Shown: one piece after another, positions 53,686 to 63,636 of the stretch | Layout of the letters: each line of letters starts with the position of its first letter | Numbering within the stretch: position 1 is the stretch's first letter | Origin: Streptomyces rugosispiralis | GTDB lineage: Bacteria; Actinomycetota; Actinomycetes; Streptomycetales; Streptomycetaceae | Assembly (NCBI RefSeq): GCF_024505145.1 | Contig: NZ_JANIAA010000004.1 | Location: 310,001-374,000 of the forward strand | DNA length: 64,000 nucleotides | Direction of reading: 5' to 3' | Notes under the pieces: model-generated | The model's input: the letters and a program-made list of their open reading frames with translations, nothing else | Database searches by the model: none | Told to the model about the DNA's origin: nothing | Translations under genes and position numbers: made by a program

Positions 53686-54993
53686 CTACGCCAGCCGCGC
53701 GCCCAAGGAGGTGCGCCACGCGGGGGACGGCTCCGGCGAGGGCCCGGCGGGCAGGCGGCGCCCGCCGCGGGCGAAGAAGTCCGCGAGCGGCAGGATCGCG
53801 GCGCCCACGGTCACGGCGTCCGGCCCCAGCGCCCCCAGGTCGATGCCGACGCGTCCGGACGGGTACGGCAGCGCGTACGAGAGCGCGTGGTGGCGCACCG
53901 AGTCCAGGAAGCGGGCCCCGAGCTGGAGCCCGGCCCAGCCGCCGACCAGGATGCGCTCGGGCTGGAAGAGATTGATCAGATCGGAAAGACCCGCGCCCAG
54001 GTACTCCGCCGTCTCGGCGAGGACAGCGGCCGCCACCGGGTCCGGGTCGCCACCGTCCGCGGGGTACGCGGCTGCCAGCATCGCCGTCAGGGCGGTCTCC
54101 TCGTCGGTGTCGGACGGCGGCCGCCCGCCCGCCTCCTGCCAGCGCTCCAGCAGCGCCTCCGCGCCCGCGTACGCCTCCAGGCACCCCAGCGCCCCGCAGC
54201 GGCACCGGCGGCCCCGCACCCGCACCGTGAGATGGCCCCACTCCACCGCCCGGCCGTGCTCGACGTCGTCGGTGACGACGCAGGCACCGACGCCCGAGCC
54301 GAAGAGCACCACCACCGCGTTGCGCGCACCGCGCCCGGCGCCGAACCACATCTCGGCCTGCCCCAGCGTCTTGGCGCCGTTCTCGACGAAGTACGGGACC
54401 TCCTGGGGGAGATGGCCCGGCCGGCGCAGCATCCGCTCCAGCGGGACCGCCTCCCAGCCGATCGGCTGGCAGTGCACCACCGCACCGCCCTCCTCGGAGT
54501 GCTCGACGATGCCGGGGACGCCGATGCCGACGCCGAGCAGCCGGTCGGGGGCGAGCCCGGCCGTCTCCAGGACCTCGGCGATGGCGTCGCGGATATGGCC
54601 CGCGATCAGCTCGCTGTCGTAGCGGTCCCGGTGCCCGGCGCCGCGCATGGGCAACGGCCGGTCGGCATGGGCCCGTTCGGCCAGCGCGAGATCGAACAGC
54701 TCGACGCGGACCCGGGTCTCGCCCACGTCCACCCCGATCATGTGGCCGCTGTGCGGGGCGATCCGCAGCAGGGTGCGGGGGCGGCCGCCGTCGGAGTCCA
54801 CGCTGCCGGCCTCCTCCACCAACTCCTCGGCGAGGAGTTCGGCGACCACATTGCTGATGGAGCCTGAACTCAGCCCGGTCGCGGGGGCCAGCGAATAGCG
54901 GCTCATCGGCCCGTCGAAGTACAACCGGCGCAGTACGGCGGCACGGTTCTCCCGCCGCAGGTCACGAACCGTACGGCCGTTGTTCGCCGCCAC
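53686..54993 (-). CDS. ROK family transcriptional regulator
   Basis: 435 residues from GTG 54993 (GAGGAGG upstream). N-terminal winged helix: ENRAAVLRRLYFDGPMSRYS, LAPATGLSSGSISNVVAELL. ROK sugar-kinase-like domain: MIGVDVGETRVRVEL, GVGIGVPGIVE, EWGHLTVRV, then the zinc motif CRCGALGCLEAYAG. The ATP loop (FGSGVGACVV) is present but such proteins act as sugar-responsive repressors. It is divergent from the sugar ABC transporter operon and is its probable regulator. Confidence 0.93.
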   Translation of the reverse strand: MAANNGRTVRDLRRENRAAVLRRLYFDGPMSRYSLAPATGLSSGSISNVVAELLAEELVEEAGSVDSDGGRPRTLLRIAPHSGHMIGVDVGETRVRVELFDLALAERAHADRPLPMRGAGHRDRYDSELIAGHIRDAIAEVLETAGLAPDRLLGVGIGVPGIVEHSEEGGAVVHCQPIGWEAVPLERMLRRPGHLPQEVPYFVENGAKTLGQAEMWFGAGRGARNAVVVLFGSGVGACVVTDDVEHGRAVEWGHLTVRVRGRRCRCGALGCLEAYAGAEALLERWQEAGGRPPSDTDEETALTAMLAAAYPADGGDPDPVAAAVLAETAEYLGAGLSDLINLFQPERILVGGWAGLQLGARFLDSVRHHALSYALPYPSGRVGIDLGALGPDAVTVGAAILPLADFFARGGRRLPAGPSPEPSPAWRTSLGARLA

Positions 54994-55045
54994 CTGGCCT
55001 CCTCAACTCCGGGCTCCGCGCCGCAAGATACCTCCGCCGGATCTC

Positions 55046-55097
55046 TTGACGCGACCTTCTCTTGAGGTTTAACTCACGTCCTAAATTAAGCCGTGAG
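55046..55097. promoter_or_regulatory. Promoter/operator region between the ROK gene and the ABC operon
   Basis: TTGACG (55046) with TTAACT 17 bp later forms a possible promoter for the transporter operon. CTCACG (55073-55078) and CGTGAG (55092-55097) are inverted copies 13 bp apart around an unusually AT-rich CCTAAATTAAG, a candidate ROK operator. Function is inferred from position. Confidence 0.5.
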
Positions 55098-55175
55098 AGG
55101 CTTCGGGAGTTGAACGCGGTCGCGTCCCCGGGCCCTTCTTGGCATTCACCACTCCCGGAAGGGACACCAGGAGCC

Positions 55176-56495
55176 ATGCGCAGCATCCGAGTCGCGGCCA
55201 TAGGCGCCGTCACCTTGTCACTCGCCCTCGCCGTCTCGGCCTGCGGAGGCGGCTCCTCGACGGGTGGCGGCGGATCCAACGACTCGCCGAAGACGCTCAC
55301 GTACTGGGCCTCCAACCAGGGCGCCAGCATCGCGGTGGACAAGAAGGTCCTGAAGCCCGAGCTCGACAAGTTCGAGAAACAGACCGGGATCAGAGTGAAG
55401 CTGGAGGTCATCCCCTGGTCCGAGCTGCTGAACCGGATCCTCACCGCGACCACCTCCGGCCAGGGCCCCGATGTGCTGAACATCGGCAACACCTGGAGCG
55501 CCTCGCTGCAGGCGTCCGGGGCGCTGCTGTCGTGGGACGACAAGAACTTCGGCGGCATCGGCGGCAAGGACCGCTTCGTGGACTCCGCCCTCGGCTCGAC
55601 CGGGGTGAAGGGCGAGGACCCGGCCGCGGTGCCGCTGTACTCGATGGCGTACGCGCTCTACTACAACAAGAAGATGTTCGCCGACGCGGGCATCGCCAAG
55701 CCGCCCGCCACCTGGGACGAGGTCGTCGCCGACGGCAAGAAGCTCTCCAAGGACGGCAAGTGGGGCCTCGGCGCCGAGGGCGCGAACCTCTCGGAGAACA
55801 TCCACCAGGTGTTCGTCCTCGCCAAGCAGCACGGCGCGGACTTCTTCACCGCCGACGGCAAGCCCGACTTCACCTCGGACGGCGCGGTCACCGCGATCAA
55901 GCAGTACGTCGACCTGATGGCGAAGGACAAGATCATCGCCCCGGGCAACGCCGAGTACGCGCAGAACCAGTCCCTCAGCGACTTCGCCAAGGGCAAGACG
56001 GCGATGGTCCTGTGGCAGACCGCCTCCGCCACCTTCGCCTCCCTGGGCATGAAGGACGACGAGTGGGGCGTGGCGCCGGCGCCCGTACGCTCCGGCACCC
56101 CCGGCACCGGTACCGCCGTCAATTCGATGGTGGCGGGCATCAACCTGGCCGTCTTCAAGAACACCGACAACCACGACGGCGCCGTGAAGTTCGTGAAGTT
56201 CATGACCGGCGACGCGGAGCAGAAGATCCTCAACAAGGCGTACGGCTCCATCCCGCCGGTCAAGGCCGCCCAGTCAGACCCCGCGTTCAACACCCAGGCG
56301 ACGGCCGCCCTGCGGGACACCCTCGCCAAGAGCGCCGAGGCGCTGCCGCAGGTGGCCGACGAGTCGCAGTTCGAGACGTCCGTGGGCACGGCCGTCAAGG
56401 AGCTGTTCGCGGACGCCGCCGCCGGACGCCCGGTGACCACCGCATCGGTGAAGGCCAAGCTGGAGAAGGCCCAGCAGCAGATGCCGGCGAAGTGA
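55176..56495 (+). CDS. Sugar ABC transporter substrate-binding lipoprotein
   Basis: 439 residues. Lipoprotein signal SLALAVSAC with Cys anchor and a Gly/Ser linker. Family 1 solute-binding fold: LTYWASNQGASIAVDKKVLK, GPDVLNIGNTWSASLQASGA, VPLYSMAYALYYNKKMFADA, GKTAMVLWQTAS, VAGINLAVFKNTDNHDGAVK. AGGAG precedes the ATG. First gene of a four-gene operon with two permeases and a GH1 glucosidase, so the ligand is likely a beta-gluco-oligosaccharide. The ATPase subunit is missing, as usual in streptomycetes, where a shared MsiK-type ATPase serves many importers. Confidence 0.95.
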   Translation: MRSIRVAAIGAVTLSLALAVSACGGGSSTGGGGSNDSPKTLTYWASNQGASIAVDKKVLKPELDKFEKQTGIRVKLEVIPWSELLNRILTATTSGQGPDVLNIGNTWSASLQASGALLSWDDKNFGGIGGKDRFVDSALGSTGVKGEDPAAVPLYSMAYALYYNKKMFADAGIAKPPATWDEVVADGKKLSKDGKWGLGAEGANLSENIHQVFVLAKQHGADFFTADGKPDFTSDGAVTAIKQYVDLMAKDKIIAPGNAEYAQNQSLSDFAKGKTAMVLWQTASATFASLGMKDDEWGVAPAPVRSGTPGTGTAVNSMVAGINLAVFKNTDNHDGAVKFVKFMTGDAEQKILNKAYGSIPPVKAAQSDPAFNTQATAALRDTLAKSAEALPQVADESQFETSVGTAVKELFADAAAGRPVTTASVKAKLEKAQQQMPAK

Positions 56496-56508
56496 GCGCG
56501 GACACCTC

Positions 56509-57507
56509 ATGACCACCACGACCGCCAACGCCGAGGCAGACCGGCGGACCGTGTCGGGGAGCACCCCCGGGGCGGCGCGAGGCCCGCGCCGCCCCGGGCG
56601 GATCCGCCGCGTCGGACTGCCGTATCTGCTGCTCCTGCCCGCCCTGGTCCTCGAGCTCCTGGTCCATCTGGTGCCGATGGTGATGGGCATCCTGATGAGC
56701 TTCAAGGCGCTCACCCGGTTCTCCATCCGGGACTGGAGCGCCGCCCCCTGGTCCGGCTTCGACAACTACAAGATCTCGGTGGACATCAACGCGCCGGCCG
56801 GTGAGGCGCTGCTCCACTCGTTCTGGGTCACCTGCGGCTTCACCGTGCTGTCCGTCGGACTGTGCTGGCTGCTCGGCACCGCCACCGCCATCTTCCTCCA
56901 GGACACCTTCCGTGGCCGGGGTGTGCTGCGCACCCTGTTCCTGATCCCGTACGCCCTGCCCGTCTACACGGCCGTCATCACCTGGGCGTTCATGTTCCAG
57001 CACGACAACGGGCTGGTGAACCACGTCCTCCACGATCAGCTCGGCCTCACCGACAAACCCTCGTTCTGGCTGATCGGCGACAACAGCTTCATCGCGCTGC
57101 TCACCGTGTCGGTGTGGAAGGGCTGGCCGTTCGCGTTCCTCGTCGTCATGGCCGGTCTGCAGAACATCCCCAAGGAGCTCTACGAGGCGGCCGCCCTCGA
57201 CGGTGCCGGGATGTGGCAGCAGATCCGCCGCATCACCCTGCCCACGCTGCGCCCGGTCAACCAGGTGCTGGTGCTGGTGCTGTTCCTGTGGACGTTCAAC
57301 GACTTCAACACCCCGTATGTGCTGTTCGGCAAGGCAGCGCCGGAGGCCGCGGACCTCATCTCGATCCACGTCTACCAGACGACGTTCGCCACCTGGAACT
57401 TCGGCACCGGGTCCGCCATGTCCGTCCTGCTGCTGCTCTTCCTGCTCGTGGTGACGGGCCTGTACCTCCTGCTGACCTCCCGACGAAGGAAGACGGCCGA
57501 TGTCTAG
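56509..57507 (+). CDS. Sugar ABC transporter permease (MalF-like)
   Basis: 332 residues, six spans after a basic head. LPYLLLLPALVLELLVHLVP starts span 1; the cytoplasmic EAA loop that contacts the ATPase is KELYEAAALDGAGMWQQIRR with ITLPTLRP. Fourteen bases after the binding-protein gene and overlapping the next permease by 8 bp. Confidence 0.95.
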   Translation: MTTTTANAEADRRTVSGSTPGAARGPRRPGRIRRVGLPYLLLLPALVLELLVHLVPMVMGILMSFKALTRFSIRDWSAAPWSGFDNYKISVDINAPAGEALLHSFWVTCGFTVLSVGLCWLLGTATAIFLQDTFRGRGVLRTLFLIPYALPVYTAVITWAFMFQHDNGLVNHVLHDQLGLTDKPSFWLIGDNSFIALLTVSVWKGWPFAFLVVMAGLQNIPKELYEAAALDGAGMWQQIRRITLPTLRPVNQVLVLVLFLWTFNDFNTPYVLFGKAAPEAADLISIHVYQTTFATWNFGTGSAMSVLLLLFLLVVTGLYLLLTSRRRKTADV

Positions 57508-58375
57508 CACCTCCCCGGCGCGGCCCCGCTCACCGATGGCCGCCCCCCGGTCCTTCCTCTGGGCCCGCCGGATCTTCCTCACCCTGCTGACCGGGTTCGT
57601 CCTGCTGCCGGTGTACGTCATGGTCTCCAGCTCCCTGAAGCCGCTGGAGGATGTCTCGGGGACGTTCCGCTGGCTGCCGAGCGGGCTGACCATCCGCCCC
57701 TACATCGACATCTGGTCGACGGTCCCGCTCGCCAAGTACTTCATGAACTCGGCCCTCGTGGCGGGCGCCGCGACCGTCTGCTCGGTGGTGATCGCCGTCT
57801 TCGCCGCGTACGCGGTCAGCCGGTACCGCTTCCGGGGCAAGCGGGTGTTCACCGTCACCGTCCTGTCCACCCAGATGTTCCCCGGGATCCTCTTCCTGCT
57901 GCCGCTGTTCCTCATCTACGTGAACATCGGCAACGCCACCGGTATCGCCCTCTTCGGCTCCCGGGGCGGCCTCATCCTCACCTATCTCACCTTCTCGCTC
58001 CCGTTCTCGATCTGGATGCTCATCGGGTACTTCGACTCGGTGCCACGCGATCTGGACGAGGCGGCGCTGGTGGACGGCTGCGGACCGCTGGGCGCGCTGT
58101 TCCGGGTCGTCGTCCCGGCCGCGATCCCCGGCATCGTCGCCGTCGCCGTCTACGCGTTCATGACCGCCTGGGGCGAGGTGCTCTTCGCGTCGGTGATGAC
58201 CAACGACACCACCCGCACCCTCGCCGTGGGCCTCCAGGGCTACGCCACCCAGACCGAGGTGTACTGGAACCAGGTCATGGCCGCCTCGCTCGTCGTCAGT
58301 GTCCCCGTGGTCGCGGGCTTCCTGCTGCTGCAGCGCTATCTCGTGGCCGGACTCACCGCCGGAGCCGTGAAGTGA
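57500..58375 (+). CDS. Sugar ABC transporter permease (MalG-like)
   Basis: 291 residues, six spans. [20 protein letters not shown], the EAA loop [20 protein letters not shown], and a typical short C terminus ([12 protein letters not shown]). Starts inside the end of the first permease gene. Pairs with it to form the membrane channel. Confidence 0.95.
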   Translation: MSSTSPARPRSPMAAPRSFLWARRIFLTLLTGFVLLPVYVMVSSSLKPLEDVSGTFRWLPSGLTIRPYIDIWSTVPLAKYFMNSALVAGAATVCSVVIAVFAAYAVSRYRFRGKRVFTVTVLSTQMFPGILFLLPLFLIYVNIGNATGIALFGSRGGLILTYLTFSLPFSIWMLIGYFDSVPRDLDEAALVDGCGPLGALFRVVVPAAIPGIVAVAVYAFMTAWGEVLFASVMTNDTTRTLAVGLQGYATQTEVYWNQVMAASLVVSVPVVAGFLLLQRYLVAGLTAGAVK

Positions 58376-58464
58376 CCGGCCTGCCCCCCGCCGACCTTCC
58401 CCCCGCTGACCTTCCCCCCGCTGACCTTCCCCCCTCCGACCTCCCCACCTCTGAAAGGACGTAC

Positions 58465-59829
<1,365 letters not shown>

Positions 59830-60024
59830 GGGGTGTTCGAGGGGGCTTGACGCCTGCGGCGGGCTTGTTCCCCTCCCCGCCCCTTCCCGAAAACTGGGGC
59901 ATCCGCCCCAGACCCCGGACCGGGGGTTCCGTCTCAGACCCCGGACCGGGGGTTCCGCCCCTTCCCGCAGCATCGATATGCGGCTCCGCCGCGTGGCGAG
60001 GCTCCGCTCGAGACCCCGGGAGCT
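59830..60024. repeat. Streptomycete intergenic repeat with a tandem 23-bp unit
   Basis: A GC-rich noncoding stretch of the kind scattered between streptomycete genes (gaaaactggggc, atccgccccagaccccg). It contains two copies of a 23-bp unit starting CAGACCCCGGACCGGGGGTT (59909-59931 and 59935-59957). It directly abuts the broken 5' edge of the GH16 fragment. Confidence 0.6.
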
Positions 60025-60499
60025 GGACTTCACCTACGGGCGGGTCAGCGCCCGGATGAAGCTGCCGGTCGGCGACGGCTACTGGCCCGCGTTCTGGCTG
60101 CTGGGCAGCGATGTGGACGATCCCTCGGTGTCCTGGCCCTCCTCCGGCGAGACCGACATCATGGAGAACATCGGCTATGCCGACTGGACCAGCAGCGCCC
60201 TGCACGGCCCCGGCTATTCGGCGGACGGCAACATCGGCGCTCGCCAGATCTACCCGGGTGGCGGCCGAGCCGACCAGTGGCACACCTACGCGGTGGAGTG
60301 GACACCCACCGGGATGCGCTTCCTCGTCGACGACCGGGTGGTTCAGGAGACGAGCCGTAACAAGCTCGAGTCCACCCGTGGCCAGTGGGTCTTCGGCCAC
60401 AACCAGTACGTGATCCTCAACCTCGCCCTGGGCGGGGCGTACCCGGCCGGGGGAGTGCAGGCGGACGTGGACTGGGTGCGCGTCGAGCAGAAGGGGTGA
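60025..60499 (+). pseudogene. 5'-truncated GH16 glucanase
   Basis: Homology begins abruptly at ELDFTYGRVSARMKLPVGDG and runs to the stop. The catalytic motif GETDIMENIG (ExDxxE) is complete, followed by WHTYAVEWTPTGMRFLVDD and the terminal strand VDWVRVEQKG. The signal peptide and first strands of the jelly roll (roughly 100-150 residues) are missing, replaced by the noncoding repeat. An ATG at 59978 could give a short product without export signal, so function is unlikely. A laminarinase-like enzyme would have fitted the glucan theme of this region. Confidence 0.8.
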
Positions 60500-60589
60500 G
60501 CGCTGCATCATGGATCGTTGCCGGGCGGCCGCCGTGGCCGCCCGGCAACGGAAGCAGCGGATGCAGCGGAAGAAGAAGGAGGAGCGCCG

Positions 60590-60952
60590 ATGCGGGTGGC
60601 GTTGCACTCGGTTCTCAAGGAGGGCCAGGAGTCCGGTTACGAGCAGGTGCACGCCACGGTCCCGGAGGACCTGCTGGCGGCGCTGGGCCGGGCCGGGATC
60701 ACCAACTGGCGGATCTGGCGCAGCGGGCGCCATCTCTTCCACCTCGTGGACTGCGAGGACTTCGCGGCCGCGATGGCGGCGCTGGACGAGGACCCGGCCA
60801 ATCAGCGCTGGCAGGAGTTCATCGGCGAGTACGTCGACCACTTCGAGGACACCGGCGGTACGCCCGCCGAGGCGGAGCGGATGGCGCTCGGCGAGGTGTG
60901 GGAGCTGCGCGCCCAGGCCGAGGCCGAGGCCGAGGCCGCGGAGCGCGGCTAG
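60590..60952 (+). CDS. L-rhamnose mutarotase family protein
   Basis: 120 residues. VALHSVLKEGQESGYEQVHA, WRIWRSGRHLFHLVDCEDFA and RWQEFIGEYVDHFED give the dimeric alpha-beta barrel of RhaM-type mutarotases, which interconvert anomers of rhamnose or fucose. AAGGAGGAG lies just before ATG 60590. The last 20 residues are an Ala-Glu tail. No rhamnose catabolic genes are in the window. Confidence 0.85.
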   Translation: MRVALHSVLKEGQESGYEQVHATVPEDLLAALGRAGITNWRIWRSGRHLFHLVDCEDFAAAMAALDEDPANQRWQEFIGEYVDHFEDTGGTPAEAERMALGEVWELRAQAEAEAEAAERG

Positions 60953-61156
60953 CCGTACGGCTGGGAGGGATCGGCCGAACCGGCGGAGCCTACCGATCCG
61001 GATCGTTCGGCGCAGCGATTCATCAGACCTTGAGTACGGATGAGATCGGGGCGAACGCGTCCACGTACGACGTGGTGGCCCCGCGCGGGGGCGTGGCGGA
61101 ACGCGGCAAGCGCTCCGCACACGCCGGCCGCGCATCCCCGACTGGAGGTCAGTGAG

Positions 61157-62758
61157 TTGAGCCACCGACGTGTGAACAAGCGGACCCTCGCCATTTCCGG
61201 AGCCGCCATCACCGCGCTCGGGGCAGCCGCCATTCTGCTGCCCAACGCGAACGCGAACCCGGACGAGACGTCGGGCGCCAAGACCTTCTCGTCCCCGGCC
61301 GCCGTGAAGCTCGCGAGGAGTCTCGCCTCGGACCTCGGTGACAACGGCGCGGGCTGGTACTACGACAACGGCAACCGCCAGCTGGTCATGAACGTGGTGG
61401 ACGAGGACTCCGCCGAGTCCGTCCGGGCCAAGGGCGCCGTGGCGAAGGTCGTCCAGAACAGCATGGCCGATCTGAAGGCCGCCACCCGGACACTGAGCAG
61501 CGACGCGTCGGTGCCCGGCACCGCCTGGTCGATCGACCCGGTGACCAACAAGGTCCAGGTGACCGCCGACCGGACGGTGACCGGCACGAAGTGGGAATCG
61601 CTGACCAAGGCCACGGACCAGATGGCGGACACGGTCAGCGTCAAGCGCAGCAAGGGCGAGTTCAAGAAGTTCGACGGTGAGGACGCGGCCCGGCCCGGCG
61701 ACAACGGCGGCGCGGGCGCCGGGGACGCGGCGGGTGACGCGGGCGCCGGGGACGTCGCCGGTGCGGCGGGCGGCGCGGGCGGCGCGGGTGACGCGGGGGC
61801 CGGGGCCGCAGGCGGCGCGGGCGACGCGGGGGGTGCGGGGGACGCCGGTGCGGGTGGTGCCGGTGATGCCGCGGGCGGTGCGGGTGATGCCGCTGGTGGT
61901 GCAGGTGGTGCCGGTGACGCCGGGGGTGGCGGGGACGCCGCGGCCGGTGGGCTCGACGGCGGCGATGCCATCTTCGGGGGTGGCGCCCGCTGTTCGCTGG
62001 GCTTCAACGTCAGCGTGGACGGCGCGCCGGGCTTCCTGACCGCGGGCCACTGTGGCAACGCATCCCAGACCTGGACCTCGGACGAGGCCGGGGCCCAGCA
62101 GGTGGGCACGGTGCAGGACTCCAAGTTCCCCGAGAACGACTTCGCACTGGTGATGTACGACGACGCCACCACCCAGCCATCCAGCACGGTCGACCTCCAG
62201 AACGGCAACACCCAGGAGATCGGGCGCGCCGTCGAGGCGAGCGTGGGCCTGAAGGTGCAGCGCTCCGGCTCCACGACCGGGGTCACCGACGGCACGGTCA
62301 CCGGCCTCAACGCCACGGTGAACTACGGCAACGGCGACATCGTCAACGGCCTCATCCAGACCGATGTGTGCGCCGAGCCCGGCGACAGCGGTGGCGCGAT
62401 GTTCGCCGAGGACGCGGCGGTCGGGCTGACGTCCGGCGGCAGCGGCGACTGCACCCAGGGCGGCGAGACGTTCTTCCAGCCGGTGACCGCCGCGCTGGAG
62501 GCCACCGGCGCGGTCATCGGCGCGGACGGCGGCGGCGCCGGTGGCGGTGACGCGGCGGGTGGTGCCGGTGATGCGGCTGGTGGTGCTGGTGACGCGGCTG
62601 GTGGTGCCGGTGACGCGGCGGGCGCGGGCAACGCCGGTGCCGGTGCCGGTGACGCGGGTGCCGGTGACGCGGGCGCTGGCGACGCGGGTGCCGGTGACGC
62701 GGGTGCCGTCGCCGGGGCCGGTGACACCGGCAGCGTCGCGGGCCAGGGTCTCAACTGA
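61157..62758 (+). CDS. Streptogrisin-like S1 serine protease with Gly-Ala-Asp repeat regions
   Basis: 533 residues from TTG 61157, which has GGAGGT seven bases upstream and gives the known start pattern of these proteases (SHRR, then signal LAISGAAITALGAAAILL). Propeptide to about residue 175. A Gly/Ala/Asp linker (about 185-270) precedes the mature domain CSLGFNVSVDGAPGFLTAGH with catalytic His298, Asp328 (PENDFALV) and Ser411 (PGDSGGAMF). A second GDAAGG-type repeat tail (about 456-530) ends the protein. The protease core is complete; the two repeat blocks are unusual and may be spacers, surface-retention or glycan-contact regions. Confidence 0.93.
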   Translation: MSHRRVNKRTLAISGAAITALGAAAILLPNANANPDETSGAKTFSSPAAVKLARSLASDLGDNGAGWYYDNGNRQLVMNVVDEDSAESVRAKGAVAKVVQNSMADLKAATRTLSSDASVPGTAWSIDPVTNKVQVTADRTVTGTKWESLTKATDQMADTVSVKRSKGEFKKFDGEDAARPGDNGGAGAGDAAGDAGAGDVAGAAGGAGGAGDAGAGAAGGAGDAGGAGDAGAGGAGDAAGGAGDAAGGAGGAGDAGGGGDAAAGGLDGGDAIFGGGARCSLGFNVSVDGAPGFLTAGHCGNASQTWTSDEAGAQQVGTVQDSKFPENDFALVMYDDATTQPSSTVDLQNGNTQEIGRAVEASVGLKVQRSGSTTGVTDGTVTGLNATVNYGNGDIVNGLIQTDVCAEPGDSGGAMFAEDAAVGLTSGGSGDCTQGGETFFQPVTAALEATGAVIGADGGGAGGGDAAGGAGDAAGGAGDAAGGAGDAAGAGNAGAGAGDAGAGDAGAGDAGAGDAGAVAGAGDTGSVAGQGLN

Positions 62759-62871
62759 CCCGGCCCATCCCATGAACGAGGTCCCGGGCGCCCTCCTGCC
62801 CCAGTGCCCGGGGCCTCCCCTTTCCCTACGGCCCACGGCCCACGGCCCACGAGACCTGAGAGCCTCCGGCC

Positions 62872-63636
62872 CTAACCGGAGACCGGAACCCCCGCCGCCT
62901 CCGCCGCCGCGCCGAGCACCTCGCGCAGCATGGCCGGGGTGAGCCGTCCGGTGAAGGTGTTCTGCTGGCTCACGTGGTAGCAGCCGAAGAGCGTGAGCGG
63001 CGGCCCGTCGTCGGCCGCCCGCAGCGTGGCCCGCGCGCCGTGTCCGAACACCGGCCGGGGCCGGGGCACGACCCATCCGGCCGCCTCCAGGGCGGGCAGC
63101 ACGGCCTGCCAGCCGAACGCGCCGAGCACCACCGCGGTCCGCAGCGTCGGCCGCAGCAGCCGCAGCTCCCGGGCCAGCCACGAGCGGCAGGTGTCCCGCT
63201 CCTCGGGGGTGGGGCGGTTGGCGGGCGGGGCGCAGTGCACCGGCGAGGTGATCCTGACCCCGGACAGCTCCAGACCGTCGCCGCGGTGGGTGGCGGTCGG
63301 CCGGCTGGCCAGCCCCAGGTCGTACAGCGCCGCGTACAGGAAGTCCCCGGCTCGGTCGCCGGTGAACATCCGGCCCGTGCGGTTCCCCCCGTGGGCGGCC
63401 GGTGCGAGTCCCACGATCGCCACCCCGGCGTCCGGTGGCCCGAACCCGGGCACCGGCCGCCCCCAGTACTCCCAGTCGGCGTAGGCCCGGCGCTTGGTGC
63501 GGGCGGTCTCCTCCCGCCACTGGACCAGCCGGGGGCAGGCACGGCAGTCGACGACCCGTGCGTCCAGCTCGGCGAGGGTCTCGGCGCCGGGGGCCTGACG
63601 GGCGGGGTAGGAGCGGTCGGTTTCGGAAGTGGTCAT
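62872..63636 (-). CDS. Family 5 (UdgB-type) uracil-DNA glycosylase
   Basis: 254 residues. Fe-S ligands in DCRACPRLVQWRE and further Cys near SPVHCAPP and RDTCRSWL; motif A GLAPAAHGGNRTGRMFTGDR; motif B HVSQQNTFTGRLT. Family 5 enzymes remove uracil, hypoxanthine and other deaminated bases, suited to GC-rich genomes. Its ATG overlaps the stop of the upstream PHP gene (ATGA), so the two repair genes are coupled. Confidence 0.93.
   Translation of the reverse strand: MTTSETDRSYPARQAPGAETLAELDARVVDCRACPRLVQWREETARTKRRAYADWEYWGRPVPGFGPPDAGVAIVGLAPAAHGGNRTGRMFTGDRAGDFLYAALYDLGLASRPTATHRGDGLELSGVRITSPVHCAPPANRPTPEERDTCRSWLARELRLLRPTLRTAVVLGAFGWQAVLPALEAAGWVVPRPRPVFGHGARATLRAADDGPPLTLFGCYHVSQQNTFTGRLTPAMLREVLGAAAEAAGVPVSG

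Noticed and set aside
58372..58464. GH1 start at 58372 with a PPADL-repeat leader
   Set aside because: GTG 58465 has a good ribosome site and matches the family N terminus; the repeat leader has no counterpart.
61068..61082. CCACGTACGACGTGG as a regulator site upstream of the protease
   Set aside because: A six-base-arm palindrome is easily found by chance in this composition and nothing links it to a regulator.
61700..61970. Protease-linker DNA repeats as a CRISPR-like array
   Set aside because: Units are short, in frame and coding (Gly-Ala-Asp), without spacer-repeat alternation.
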